From contig JAJTCM010000003.1 of assembly GCA_021325675.1 (NCBI GenBank), forward strand, positions 248,001 through 312,000: a stretch of DNA of 64,000 bases, given 5' to 3'. The notes under the pieces are model-generated. The model saw only the letters and a list, made by a program, of their open reading frames with translations. It searched no databases and had not been told where the DNA came from. Numbering within the stretch: position 1 is the first letter of the stretch; every line of letters begins with the position of its first letter. This document shows, piece by piece, positions 7,672-16,544 of this stretch. The stretch comes from Crocinitomicaceae bacterium. Lineage in GTDB: Bacteria; Bacteroidota; Bacteroidia; Flavobacteriales_D; Crocinitomicaceae. The position numbers were made by a program, and so were the translations under genes.

Positions 7672-9003
7672 ATGGCACAAATTGAGATCAGGCTTCCTAA
7701 AATGGGAGAAAGTGTAACAGAAGCTACAATCACGAATTGGTTAAAAAACATCGGCGAAACGGTTAAAATGGACGAGCCTTTAGTTGAAGTTGCAACCGAT
7801 AAAGTAGACAATGAACTTCCTTCTGAAGCTGAGGGCGTGCTCATCCAGCGCTTTTTTGAAAAAGACCAGGTAGCACAGGTAGGTGACGTTATTGCTGTTA
7901 TCTCTACCGATGGCTCAGGCACTTCGCCAATCGTTGAAGCAGAAGCTTCTCCGGCCGCTGCTGAAGCGAAAGTAGAAGTTTCCACCCCGGCACCATCCAG
8001 CAACGGAAACGCGCCGAAAACGGTTTCTTCTTCGAGCAAATTTTACTCCCCGCTGGTGAGAAGCATCGCGGACAAGGAAGGCATTTCTTCCAGTGAATTA
8101 GATACAATAAGCGGTACAGGCCAGGAAGGCCGTGTAACCAAAAAAGATATTCTCGCTTTCGTTGAAAACCGTGGACAAGGTGGCTCAACGGCAGCTGTTT
8201 CTGCTCCGGCGGCCCCTGCTCCTGCCCAAACGGCAAGCGTATCCGCTCCGGCTGCACCGGCCCCGAAAAATGAGCCTGTGATTGTCCCGGGACCAGGCGA
8301 CGAGCTCATCGAAATGGACCGCATGCGCAAGCTGATCTCCGACCACATGGTGATGTCGAAGCACACTTCACCGCACGTAACTTCTTTCGTTGAAGCTGAC
8401 GTGACCAATATCGTGAACTGGAGAAACAAAGTAAAGAAAGACTTCGAAAAGCGTGAAGGCGAAAGCATCACCTTTACCCCGATTTTCATGGAAGCGATTG
8501 CCAAGGCGATCAAGGATTTCCCGATGATCAACGTTTCCGTTTCCGGGACAACGATTATCAAAAAGAGAGATATCAACCTCGGAATGGCAACAGCATTACC
8601 AAGCGGTAACCTGATCGTTCCTGTAATCAAGAATGCCGACCGCCTGAACCTCACCGGTTTGACAAAAGCAGTTAACGAACTGGCACGCAACGCCCGTAAC
8701 AATAAGCTCAAACCGGAAGATATCCAGGGCGGAACATATACCGTTACCAACGTCGGAACTTTCGGAAACGTAATGGGAACACCGATCATCAATCAGCCGC
8801 AGGTAGCTATCCTCGCATTGGGCGCTATCCGCAAATTGCCGGCAGTGATCGAAACACCTGAGGGCGACTTCATCGGGATCCGCCACAAAATGTTCCTCTC
8901 CCATTCCTACGACCACCGCGTGGTTGACGGTTCCCTGGGCGGACAGTTTGTAAGACGCGTTGCCGATTACCTCGAACAGTTTGACACTAACAGAGAAATA
9001 TAA
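7672..9003 (+). CDS. 2-oxoacid dehydrogenase complex E2 component (dihydrolipoamide acyltransferase)
   Basis: 443 residues with complete E2 architecture: an N-terminal lipoyl domain with the lipoylated Lys44 in EVATDKVDNE, a Pro/Ala-rich linker, a peripheral subunit-binding domain (about 125-163, SPLVRSIADKEGIS...GTGQEGRVTKKDI), a second Ala/Pro linker, and the catalytic acyltransferase domain with the active-site motif HRVVDGSLGG (His415, Asp419). It transfers the acyl group from E1 via lipoyl-lysine to CoA. Lack of E1/E3 genes nearby leaves the substrate open; the single lipoyl domain and the ATDKVD context are most like branched-chain 2-oxoacid or generic Bacteroidota E2 proteins rather than pyruvate E2. 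It heads a run of five same-strand genes. Confidence 0.92.
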   Translation: MAQIEIRLPKMGESVTEATITNWLKNIGETVKMDEPLVEVATDKVDNELPSEAEGVLIQRFFEKDQVAQVGDVIAVISTDGSGTSPIVEAEASPAAAEAKVEVSTPAPSSNGNAPKTVSSSSKFYSPLVRSIADKEGISSSELDTISGTGQEGRVTKKDILAFVENRGQGGSTAAVSAPAAPAPAQTASVSAPAAPAPKNEPVIVPGPGDELIEMDRMRKLISDHMVMSKHTSPHVTSFVEADVTNIVNWRNKVKKDFEKREGESITFTPIFMEAIAKAIKDFPMINVSVSGTTIIKKRDINLGMATALPSGNLIVPVIKNADRLNLTGLTKAVNELARNARNNKLKPEDIQGGTYTVTNVGTFGNVMGTPIINQPQVAILALGAIRKLPAVIETPEGDFIGIRHKMFLSHSYDHRVVDGSLGGQFVRRVADYLEQFDTNREI

Positions 9004-9025
9004 CAGCTTTTTTAGATTTTACACT

Positions 9026-11143
9026 ATGAAACACATAAACTACTTCTTGTTTCTGATGCTGGCGCTTCCTTTCACCGGGATGGCCCAATATGACGAAGCA
9101 GAGCTTAAAAAGATCATCAGTACGGCTTCCGAGCAGGACCTCGTTGTAGAAAATTCCCGGATGCTCCAGGAAGGCTACCTTTACCACGCAAGCCTTGTAG
9201 CCGACAAGCTCCTGCAGTTTGATCCCGAAAGCCCGAACTACAACTATCGCCGCGGGTATATTTACCTCGATATGAACTCGGATTTCATTAAAGCTCTGCC
9301 TTTACTGGAAAAAGCAGCAACTGATATCGACAAGAACTACGATATGTACTCTTCTAACGAGAAAAGTGCACCGACAGATGCCTATTTTCACCTGGCGCGC
9401 TGCTATCACCTGATGGAACAGCCGGATAAAGCTATTGAGTATTTCAACAGGTTCATCAATGAATCTTTGAAAGGCTCCCCGCTGATCCCGTACGCCAAAA
9501 TGAACATCAAGCAGTGTGAAAATGCGAAGAAAATGATCGCAAATGCACGCAACTACAAAGTGAAAAACCTCGGAAACGTAGTCAACACATCGCTTCCTGA
9601 ATATTCTCCGGTGATTTCCCTCGACGGTTCCGCCCTGTACTATACTTCCCGCAGAAAATGGGAAGATACGCTTACAGCAGCGAATGTTAAACCTGATCCG
9701 CGCTACAACATCTACCCGGAAGATATTTACGTAAGCTACCTCGATTTTGACAGCACCTGGATGGATCCGATCAAGCTCGAATTCTGTGATCCGGAACAAA
9801 ACGAAGCAACAATTGCCGTGAGTTCCGATGAGCGTAAAATCTATGTTTACCAGGATATTACCGGAGCCGGTGACATTTACTATTCAGATTTCTCTTCCAA
9901 CAAATTTAACGAGCTGAACCAGTTCAAAGCGAGAGGGGTTAACACCAAATACTGGGAAACGCACTGTACAGTTACCCCGGACGGGATGCACATGTACTTT
10001 GTTTCCGATCGCTCCGGCGGTTTTGGAGGACGCGATATCTACAAAGTCAGCAAATTACCTGACGGTGAATGGAGCGCACCGCAAAACCTCGGCCCGAAGA
10101 TCAATACCGAATTTGACGAAGAATCACCGTTTATTGCCATCGATAACAAAACGCTCTACTTCTCCAGCAACGGGGCAAACAGTATGGGTGGTTTTGACGT
10201 GTTCCTGACAGTGCGCGATGAAGACAACGTATGGTCCGACCCGATTAACCTCGGCTACCCGCTCAACTCCTGCAACGATGACTTGTTCTACACCACAACT
10301 GTGAACGGACTGAAAGGTTACCTGACTTCTTTCCGCAAGGACGGTTATGGGGAAAAAGATATCTACGAGATCGAGAACGATTTCCTCGGCCTGAACCAAC
10401 TGGCTGTATTCAAAGGGAAAATCAAAACGGTTGACAACAAGCCTTTCCCGGAAGATATGGGGATCACGGTTAAATGTCTTGACTGCGGAGAAGAACTGAC
10501 CCGCGGCGTTTACCCGAACATGCGCAACGGATTGTTCTACAGCGCCCTTGAGCCTTGCCGCCAGTATGAGCTGATCTTCCACTACAACAATGGCCAGACG
10601 GAATTTTACAAGGAGCTCGTAAGTACTTCCTGTGAGAAAAAATACGATGAAATTTACCGGGAAGTCCTTCTCGACGTAGACAAGATGGAAATCGTCAAAT
10701 ACGACACTACCCGCGTTGTGATCAACGATGTGGAAGTGAAAGTAGGCGACGAGATCGGAAAAGTAATCAACATCAACCCGATTTACTTCGACTTCGACAA
10801 GTTTGAGATCCGTCCGGATGCAGCTGTTGAGCTTGATAAGATCGTAGCGATCCTGAATGAGCACCCGACGATGGAAATCGAGCTGGGCTCACATACCGAC
10901 TGTAAAGGTAAAATGGTCTACAACGACTGGCTTTCCCAGCAGCGTGCCAACTCATCGGCAGCTTATGTTAAGGCCCGTATCACCAACCCGCAGCGTATTT
11001 TCGGTAAAGGTTACGGTGAACGCAAGCTCCAGGCAGCTTGTCCGTGTGAAGGAAAAACGGAGAAAAAGCAGTATGCTAAATGCCCTGCCGATCAGCACCA
11101 GCTGAACCGCCGTACCGAATTTGTGATTGTCAAACTGAAATAA
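9026..11143 (+). CDS. TPR / PD40 beta-propeller / OmpA-like outer-membrane protein (PorE-like)
   Basis: 705 residues from ATG 9026 (MKHINYFLFLMLALPFTGMAQ, a signal peptide); the frame extends further upstream but only into the end of the E2 gene. After TPR-like helices (about 30-160, PNYNYRRGYIYLD, ARCYHLMEQPDKAIEYF) come PD40 propeller blades (MYFVSDRSGGFGGRDIY, LYFSSNGANSMGGFDV), a small carboxypeptidase-regulatory-like beta domain with four Cys (CLDCGE, CRQYE), and an OmpA C-terminal peptidoglycan-binding domain (YFDFDKFEIRPDA, GSHTDCKG, NRRTEF). This domain order is that of PorE, which tethers the T9SS to peptidoglycan. A second protein of the same design is at 47251-49281, so which, if either, is the true PorE is open. 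The 22-bp gap suggests cotranscription with the E2 gene. Confidence 0.85.
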   Translation: MKHINYFLFLMLALPFTGMAQYDEAELKKIISTASEQDLVVENSRMLQEGYLYHASLVADKLLQFDPESPNYNYRRGYIYLDMNSDFIKALPLLEKAATDIDKNYDMYSSNEKSAPTDAYFHLARCYHLMEQPDKAIEYFNRFINESLKGSPLIPYAKMNIKQCENAKKMIANARNYKVKNLGNVVNTSLPEYSPVISLDGSALYYTSRRKWEDTLTAANVKPDPRYNIYPEDIYVSYLDFDSTWMDPIKLEFCDPEQNEATIAVSSDERKIYVYQDITGAGDIYYSDFSSNKFNELNQFKARGVNTKYWETHCTVTPDGMHMYFVSDRSGGFGGRDIYKVSKLPDGEWSAPQNLGPKINTEFDEESPFIAIDNKTLYFSSNGANSMGGFDVFLTVRDEDNVWSDPINLGYPLNSCNDDLFYTTTVNGLKGYLTSFRKDGYGEKDIYEIENDFLGLNQLAVFKGKIKTVDNKPFPEDMGITVKCLDCGEELTRGVYPNMRNGLFYSALEPCRQYELIFHYNNGQTEFYKELVSTSCEKKYDEIYREVLLDVDKMEIVKYDTTRVVINDVEVKVGDEIGKVININPIYFDFDKFEIRPDAAVELDKIVAILNEHPTMEIELGSHTDCKGKMVYNDWLSQQRANSSAAYVKARITNPQRIFGKGYGERKLQAACPCEGKTEKKQYAKCPADQHQLNRRTEFVIVKLK

Positions 11144-11147
11144 AAAG

Positions 11148-11996
11148 ATGAAGCTCCAACTGGAAAAACCAATTGCATTTTTGGACATTGAAGCAACCGG
11201 GCTGAATGTATCCAAAGACCGTATCGTTGAAATTGCAATTGTCAAGGTTAATCCTGATGGAAGCGAAAGCGAATTTGTAAGCCTTGTTAACCCCGAAATG
11301 CCCATACCGCAGGAAGTGATCGCTATTCACGGGATCACGGACGAGAAAGTGAAAGACGCTCCTACTTTCGGGGAACTGGCGCCGCAGCTGATTGCTTTTA
11401 TTGAAGATGCGGACCTGGCGGGATACAATTCCAATAAGTTTGACATCCCGATGCTGGCGGAAGAATTGCTGCGCGTAGGGAACACAGTCGATTTATCCAA
11501 AAAGAAATTCGTCGACGTGCAGAACATTTTCCACAAGATGGAACAACGCACCCTGGCAGCTGCATACCAGTTTTACTGTAAAAAAGAGATCCATAACGCC
11601 CATTCGGCGCTGGCGGATACGAAAGCCACCTGGGAAGTGTTCCAGGCACAGCTGGAGAAATACGAAGAGCTGAAAACAGATGTCGCTTTTCTTTCTGATT
11701 TTTCCAAAGGAGGACAGCTTGACCTCGTCGATTATGCCGGAAGACTGGCTAAAAATGCGGAAGGTGAAGTAGTTTACAATTTCGGCAAGCACAAAGGAAA
11801 ATCCGTGGAAGAAGTCGGTAAAATTGAACCGGGCTACTACGGCTGGTTTGTTTCCGACGGTACTGATTTCCCTAAATTCACCAAGCAAAAGCTCAAGGAA
11901 GAAATGGACCGGATCAAGGCCAAACAGCGTTCAGACAAGAATGAGATCACGCCAAATAAACTGGAAGAATTAAAGAATAAATTCGGCGGAAAATGA
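11148..11996 (+). CDS. DEDDh 3'-5' exonuclease (DnaQ-like) with C-terminal extension
   Basis: 282 residues. Exo I is FLDIEATGL (Asp13, Glu15), Exo II includes YNSNKFDIPML (Asp99), and Exo III is HSALADTKA with the general base His152 and Asp157, so all five DEDDh residues are present. The domain resembles DNA polymerase III epsilon and RNase T, and should remove nucleotides from DNA or RNA 3' ends. The C-terminal about 80 residues add a small domain (YNFGKHKGKSVEEV...GYYGWFV) similar to the stand-alone domain found after exonucleases in other Bacteroidota (DUF3820-like); its role is not known to me. It begins 4 bp after the OmpA gene and overlaps the next gene by 4 bp. Confidence 0.9.
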   Translation: MKLQLEKPIAFLDIEATGLNVSKDRIVEIAIVKVNPDGSESEFVSLVNPEMPIPQEVIAIHGITDEKVKDAPTFGELAPQLIAFIEDADLAGYNSNKFDIPMLAEELLRVGNTVDLSKKKFVDVQNIFHKMEQRTLAAAYQFYCKKEIHNAHSALADTKATWEVFQAQLEKYEELKTDVAFLSDFSKGGQLDLVDYAGRLAKNAEGEVVYNFGKHKGKSVEEVGKIEPGYYGWFVSDGTDFPKFTKQKLKEEMDRIKAKQRSDKNEITPNKLEELKNKFGGK

Positions 11997-12604
11997 AAAT
12001 CATCTGTATTGGCAGAAATTACAGCGACCACGCGAAAGAAATGAACGCCCCCACACCGGAAAAACCTGTTTTTTTCCTCAAGCCGGACGTTGCGCTACTC
12101 ACAAAAAATGCACCTTTTTATTACCCGGATTTTACCAAAGACCTGCATTACGAATGTGAGCTGGTAGTTCGCATTACACGCATGGGAAAAAATATCGACG
12201 AGCAGTTTGCACATAAATATTACGACGAAATCGGCCTGGGCATTGACTTCACGGCGCGTGACCTGCAGCAGCAATGCAAAGAACAGGGACTTCCCTGGGA
12301 AATAGCCAAGTCATTTGAGCACAGCGCACCTGTTTCTGAGCATTTTATTCCTAAAAGCGGGCTTGACCTTGCAAACATTTCCTTTTACCTCGAAAAGAAC
12401 GGGCAGGAAGTTCAGCGCGGCAGCTCAGCGGATATGATTTTTAATATTGATAAGATCATTGCTTATATCTCACAGTTCTTTACCCTCAAAACGGGCGACC
12501 TTATTTACACCGGTACCCCCGCCGGTGTTGGCCCGGTCACTATCGGAGATCAGCTAAAAGGATATATTAACGGAACTTTACTTTTTGACTTCGGAGTTAA
12601 ATAA
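11993..12604 (+). CDS. Fumarylacetoacetate hydrolase (FAH) family protein
   Basis: 203 residues, a one-domain FAH-fold enzyme. It starts MKIICIGRNYSDHAKEM, the usual beginning of YcgM/FAHD1-like proteins. Metal ligands appear as Glu54 and Glu56 in HYECELVV and Asp85 in GIDFTARD; the C-terminus has LKTGDLIYTGTPAGVGP. Family members hydrolyse or decarboxylate oxo-acids (acylpyruvase, oxaloacetate decarboxylase, 2-hydroxyhepta-diene-dioate isomerase); the exact substrate cannot be read from sequence. It overlaps the exonuclease gene by 4 bp (ATGA), so they are translationally coupled, although no functional link is obvious. Confidence 0.88.
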   Translation: MKIICIGRNYSDHAKEMNAPTPEKPVFFLKPDVALLTKNAPFYYPDFTKDLHYECELVVRITRMGKNIDEQFAHKYYDEIGLGIDFTARDLQQQCKEQGLPWEIAKSFEHSAPVSEHFIPKSGLDLANISFYLEKNGQEVQRGSSADMIFNIDKIIAYISQFFTLKTGDLIYTGTPAGVGPVTIGDQLKGYINGTLLFDFGVK

Positions 12605-12700
12605 TTGGTTCCACTTCCGACGGAAACCAAAAAAAAGCAGATAAATAATTGTTTTTTTAAGATTTATTCGTTTAATTTATGGTCAAATTTCACTCGAGCA

Positions 12701-14239
12701 ATGGCTAAATTAATTATAAGGCCCTTCCCGATCGCTATCCTGAGCTTTGTCATTTTACTCATGACGTCCTCCTCGCTGATTTTTTTGGCATACCATACTA
12801 ATACCATAAACCAGGAAAAAATTGCGGAAGAACGCCTGAATTCTGTTACACAGCTGATTGCCGCCAACCTGGAATCCAAAAAGCAGCTTGCCAACGTGCT
12901 CGCAGGTTTTGTTTCTTACAAAGGCTCCATTGACTCCGTTGAATTTGACAATTTTGCCAGGCATCTCATCAACCGCGAAGAAAGCCTGATCTTATCCCTT
13001 CAGTGGGCCCCGAAAGGCGTCATCACGTATTTATACCCGCTTGAAAGCAACCGCGAAGCCAAAGGCCTGAAACTGATGGAATACAAGACTACGCGGGATG
13101 ACACACGCCGATCGCTGCTGAGCCGTAAACCGCACGTCAACGGGCCAATCCCGCTCGTACAGGGCGGCACAGGTATTGTTTACCGCGTACCCGTTTTCAG
13201 TATTGACAGTCTTGACCGCAAAGGAAAGGATGCTTTCCTGGGCTTTGTCGCTGTAGTTGTCCGCCTGAATGAATTCCTGCAGGAAAGCGGTATTGATAAA
13301 ACAGATACGAACCTCATTGCGTTTAAATTTGCTTCGGATGCCAAGGAAAGAAAGTACTTCAATGATGAGATTTTCTTTGGAAATAAAGATCTTTTTAAGC
13401 AAACGGTACTCCAGGACACCCTGCATGTTTCTTCCGATAAATGGATTGTAGCCACACGGGTGCTAAACCTTTGGAGCCAGGGCTCATTTCTTCTTTTTCT
13501 GGGCATCGCATTCCTTCTTTGCCTTCTCTCTGCGTATTTTGTCTATAATTACGTAGGCAACATTTTGCTCCTCAAACATAAAAACCGTTTGTTAATCGGT
13601 AAAAACGTAGAAATCGGCAAACAGGTGAAGGAAAAAATGCTCCTGATCAACGAAATCCACCACCGGGTGAAAAACAACTTCCAGCTTGTCAGCAGTCTCG
13701 CCCGCCTGCAGTCATACGAGCTCAAAGACCCGGAATCCGTGGAAGCCCTCCAGGAATTCAGCAACCGGGTTTCATCACTGGCCCTCACCCATGAACAACT
13801 GCTCAAAAAAGGCGGACAGAAAAACGAAACTTCCATCCGGGAATACATCAGCTCACTCTGCGATAATTTACTCGACAAAACGGATAGCCCGAAAATCAGT
13901 ATCGAGCAGGACGTCGAAGAGCTCGAGCTTCCGATCAAAGAAGTGATTCTCATTGGAATTATTATCAACGAGCTGATTACCAATTCTGTAAAATATGCCT
14001 TTACTGGCCAGGACAACGGCCGGATCTATATTTCTTTCCACAAAAAAGACGGGGTTTTGGAGTTCAACTACAGTGACAATGGCGTCGGCATGGAGAAAAA
14101 CGTGCTCGAAAACCAACGCGAATCTTTTGGGATCGACCTAATCAAAAGCATTACGGAACAGCTGGAAGGGAAGATCAGTTATTATGTTGAGGGTGACCGC
14201 TCCGGGTTCAGGATTTTATTCAAATCCAACCCCAATTAA
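12701..14239 (+). CDS. CHASE-domain sensor histidine kinase, HisKA_2 type
   Basis: 512 residues from ATG 12701 (MAKLIIRPFPIAILSF); the frame opens at TTG 12605, but the ATG puts the membrane helix at the N-terminus. Helix 1 (about 10-30), a periplasmic CHASE domain (about 45-260, with LSLQWAPKGVI, and VYRVPVF), helix 2 (about 270-295, FLLFLGIAFLLCLLSAYFV), then HisKA_2 with EIHHRVKNNFQ (His320) and an HATPase domain (NELITNSVKYAF, DNGVGM, SFGIDLI). CHASE domains bind small extracellular ligands. HisKA_2 kinases usually phosphorylate stand-alone or output-linked receivers encoded elsewhere; none is adjacent. The last gene of the same-strand run, it converges with the DinB-like gene. Confidence 0.88.
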   Translation: MAKLIIRPFPIAILSFVILLMTSSSLIFLAYHTNTINQEKIAEERLNSVTQLIAANLESKKQLANVLAGFVSYKGSIDSVEFDNFARHLINREESLILSLQWAPKGVITYLYPLESNREAKGLKLMEYKTTRDDTRRSLLSRKPHVNGPIPLVQGGTGIVYRVPVFSIDSLDRKGKDAFLGFVAVVVRLNEFLQESGIDKTDTNLIAFKFASDAKERKYFNDEIFFGNKDLFKQTVLQDTLHVSSDKWIVATRVLNLWSQGSFLLFLGIAFLLCLLSAYFVYNYVGNILLLKHKNRLLIGKNVEIGKQVKEKMLLINEIHHRVKNNFQLVSSLARLQSYELKDPESVEALQEFSNRVSSLALTHEQLLKKGGQKNETSIREYISSLCDNLLDKTDSPKISIEQDVEELELPIKEVILIGIIINELITNSVKYAFTGQDNGRIYISFHKKDGVLEFNYSDNGVGMEKNVLENQRESFGIDLIKSITEQLEGKISYYVEGDRSGFRILFKSNPN

Positions 14240-14287
14240 TTCAGCGACCTTACCTTTCTGCTGGATCTGCAGGAAAGCTTCTGTGTA

Positions 14288-14791
14288 TCAATTCAGCTGG
14301 TTGAGATCGATCTGGCTGTAATAGCCCGTTTCTTTATTCGTAAACCACTTTGTTAACGTTGTTATTTGCCCGGTGTGGTAGGAAAAATGCTCAATTACAT
14401 GGATGATCGCCGAAAAATTACTGGTGGAAAATCCCTGGATCCGTTTGATCCGGAACAATTCTTCTTCGTCCATTTCCTGTAGTGTCAGGATAATATTCAT
14501 GCGCAGGTTCTCCAGCAGGAAAATCAGCTCGGATTTACGAATATTATGCTGGATTTCGAATTCCTGCGGGCGGTTGCGGTTATCAGGCTCACCACCAATG
14601 CCGGAAAGGATCCACTGGCGGGCGTTTCCACACAGATGGAGCACCAGGTTTCCGATCGTTGGAATGTTTTTATGGGGCGAGTGCCAGACTTGTTTTTCAT
14701 CTATCAGGGTCAGGCATTTAAAAATCCGGGCATAGCTTTCTTTAAACACGCGGGTTTCGAACTCTTTTATCAAAGTGTGTTTGACTTTCAT
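14288..14791 (-). CDS. DinB-like four-helix metal-binding protein
   Basis: 167 residues from ATG 14791 (MKVKHTLIKEF); TTG 14797 adds two residues and is less likely. The all-helical pattern and three metal-ligand histidines fit the DinB/DUF1572/YfiT superfamily: NLVLHLCGNARQWI near residue 50 and HVIEHFSYHTGQI near residue 135, where two His are four residues apart. Family members include bacillithiol- or mycothiol-dependent S-transferases and DNA-damage-induced proteins of unknown activity. No neighbour narrows the role. Transcribed toward the CHASE kinase gene. Confidence 0.8.
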   Translation of the reverse strand: MKVKHTLIKEFETRVFKESYARIFKCLTLIDEKQVWHSPHKNIPTIGNLVLHLCGNARQWILSGIGGEPDNRNRPQEFEIQHNIRKSELIFLLENLRMNIILTLQEMDEEELFRIKRIQGFSTSNFSAIIHVIEHFSYHTGQITTLTKWFTNKETGYYSQIDLNQLN

Positions 14792-14846
14792 AATCAAGCA
14801 GTTTAGTTTTTATGTTCTAAAAATATAAAAAAAAATGAAAGTTAAG

Positions 14847-14877
14847 TTTCTTAACTTATAAAAAAACTTTATATTTG
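14847..14877 (+). promoter_or_regulatory. Promoter of tRNA-His
   Basis: TTTC at 14847-14850, 19 bp, then TATATTTG at 14870-14877, a good match to the Bacteroidota -33/-7 arrangement. The mature tRNA begins 17 bp after the -7 box. Confidence 0.6.
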
Positions 14878-14894
14878 CACTCACAAATTAACAT

Positions 14895-14972
14895 GGTGGT
14901 TGTAGCTCAGTTGGTTAGAGCATCGGTTTGTGGTACCGAGGGTCGTGGGTTCGAGCCCCATCTTCCACCCCA
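14895..14972 (+). tRNA. tRNA-His (anticodon GTG)
   Basis: Cloverleaf with D arm GCTCAGTTGGTTAGAGC, anticodon stem TCGGT/ACCGA around loop TTGTGGT (anticodon GTG), T arm GTGGG/CCCAT with loop TTCGAGC, and an encoded CCA end (14970-14972). The G before position 1 (14895) opposite C73 (14969) is the extra G-1 that identifies tRNA-His to HisRS. The acceptor stem GTGGTTG/CTTCCAC has two adjacent T-T oppositions (positions 5-68 and 6-67). No other tRNA is adjacent. Confidence 0.95.
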
Positions 14973-14980
14973 AAAAACAG

Positions 14981-15017
14981 AAAGAGAAACAGGGCGAGAG
15001 CGAGTTTCTCTTTTTTG
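14981..15017 (+). terminator. Terminator of tRNA-His
   Basis: AAAGAGAAAC (14981-14990) is complementary to GTTTCTCTTT (15004-15013) over 10 bp with a 13-base loop, running into a T tract. It starts 8 bp after the tRNA CCA end. Confidence 0.8.
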
Positions 15018-15106
15018 TTTTACTTCATTCTTACACTCATTCTCATAGCTGATTAAGCGCGAATTTTAGCCAGGTGAAGAGAAACCTCATTCATCACCAT
15101 TACATC

Positions 15107-15131
15107 AGCACATTCATCAATTAGCATATTA
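15107..15131. repeat. Intergenic AGCACATT/TTAGCATATTA repeat, copy 2
   Basis: AGCACATTC at 15107 and TTAGCATATTA at 15121-15131, ending two bases before the ATG of the helicase gene. Same family as copies at 427, 21371, 32971 and 45222. Confidence 0.6.
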
Positions 15132-15133
15132 AA

Positions 15134-16432
15134 ATGAAGCAGTATTTATCGAACCTCGGAATTGAAGAATTAAACGCTATGCAGCAGGCTTACCTGGCTG
15201 ACAGCTCACCGTTTTCGATCCTGCTTTCCAATACCGGATCCGGTAAAACGCTGGCTTTTGTATTGAAAACCCTGCAAATCCTGGAACAGGAAAAGGACCA
15301 GGGCACCGTTCTGATCCTCAGCCCTACGCGCGAGCTGGCGAAGCAAATCCAGCAAGTGATCCAGAATATGCGCCTGCCTTACAGCTCGCTTGTTTGCTAC
15401 GGAGGCCACTCTTTCAAAAATGAACAGCTTCAATTCACGCAGCAGCCCCGGATCATTGTGGCAACCCCAGGCAGGATCCTGGATCATTTCCAGCGCGGCA
15501 CGCCCGGCTTGGCGGCTTTTTCACACCTGGTGATCGATGAATACGATAAAACGCTTGCGCTGGGCTTCCTCTCCGAATTATCCGACATTATGAAATTCAG
15601 CGCGGCAATCCGTTCGGTACAGCTGATCTCAGCGACAGTTATCGACCGCCTGCCGGATTTCCTGGAAGACCACCCGTACACAACGCATCGCTTTCTTTCC
15701 GAAAACCTGCCGGAAATTACATATTACACCGTTGGCGCAACTGAAAACGACAAGCTCAAAGCCCTTGCGCTGCTCCTTGTTGCCCTTGGAAGCGAGCCTG
15801 CCTTGATTTTTTGCACCCACCGCGAAGCCTGCGAACGGATTGCACAGCATTTGAGCGAATACGGCAAAGTTACAGCTGTTTTTCACGGCGGACTGGAACA
15901 GGATGACCGGCAGCTGGCCTTATTCAAATTCAAAAGCGAAGCCGTCGATTGCCTGGTTTGCTCCGATCTCGCTTCCCGCGGACTTGATATTCCTGAAATC
16001 AAACACATTATCCACTACCAGTTCCCCCACACGCTGGAAGATTTTACCCACCGAAACGGCCGCACGGCGCGTATGTCTGCGAGCGGAAAAGTGTACCTCG
16101 TTCACTCGGAAAACGAGCCGCTGCCGGAATACACGAAAGTATTGCCGCTTCAGCATTTTGCCCTTCCTCCAGAATTTACGGATTACCCGGAACCACAATA
16201 CATTACACTTTTCACGAATATCGGCCGCAAAGACAAAATCAGGAAAACGGACCTCATCGGATTTTTGACAAAGGAATTGCACATCGGCTTTGAAAACATC
16301 GGGACAATTGAGATTTTCGACACCTTTTGTTACCTTGCTGTCAAACAGGATTTTTTCCGGAAAAATGCATCAATTTTTAACGAATCGTTCAAATTAAAGA
16401 AGAATCGTTTTAAGATCAGGCCAAGCCGCTAA
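15134..16432 (+). CDS. DEAD-box RNA helicase with DbpA-type RNA-binding domain (DEYD variant)
   Basis: 432 residues. RecA domain 1: SNTGSGKT (Walker A, Lys38), PTRELA (Ia), TPGR (Ib), IDEYD in place of the canonical DEAD (135-138) and SAT (III). Domain 2: ALIFCTHR, VFHGGL, SDLASRGLDIP (V) and HRNGRTAR (VI). The C-terminus (about 350-425, TLFTNIGRKDKIRKTDLIGF...GTIEIFDTFCYLAV) is a DbpA RRM-like domain, which in DbpA binds hairpin 92 of 23S rRNA. This points to an ATP-dependent RNA helicase in large ribosomal subunit assembly. A Q motif is not clear; LNAMQQAYL may serve. The stand-alone gene starts right at an intergenic repeat. Confidence 0.9.
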   Translation: MKQYLSNLGIEELNAMQQAYLADSSPFSILLSNTGSGKTLAFVLKTLQILEQEKDQGTVLILSPTRELAKQIQQVIQNMRLPYSSLVCYGGHSFKNEQLQFTQQPRIIVATPGRILDHFQRGTPGLAAFSHLVIDEYDKTLALGFLSELSDIMKFSAAIRSVQLISATVIDRLPDFLEDHPYTTHRFLSENLPEITYYTVGATENDKLKALALLLVALGSEPALIFCTHREACERIAQHLSEYGKVTAVFHGGLEQDDRQLALFKFKSEAVDCLVCSDLASRGLDIPEIKHIIHYQFPHTLEDFTHRNGRTARMSASGKVYLVHSENEPLPEYTKVLPLQHFALPPEFTDYPEPQYITLFTNIGRKDKIRKTDLIGFLTKELHIGFENIGTIEIFDTFCYLAVKQDFFRKNASIFNESFKLKKNRFKIRPSR

Positions 16433-16522
16433 ATATCTGAAAATTTGGGCGGTTTGAAAATTAATAACATAATTTTGTTCATTAGTAAACCGATTTTACA
16501 CATTCGTTGTAATCTTTTTTTG

Positions 16523-16530
16523 TATTTTTG
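16523..16530 (+). promoter_or_regulatory. Candidate -7 box of the universal stress protein gene
   Basis: TATTTTTG, 14 bp before the ATG at 16545. A second match (TAATTTTG) lies near 16470. Neither has a clear TTG at 19 bp. Confidence 0.4.
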
Positions 16531-16544
16531 GAAAAAACCAAGCC

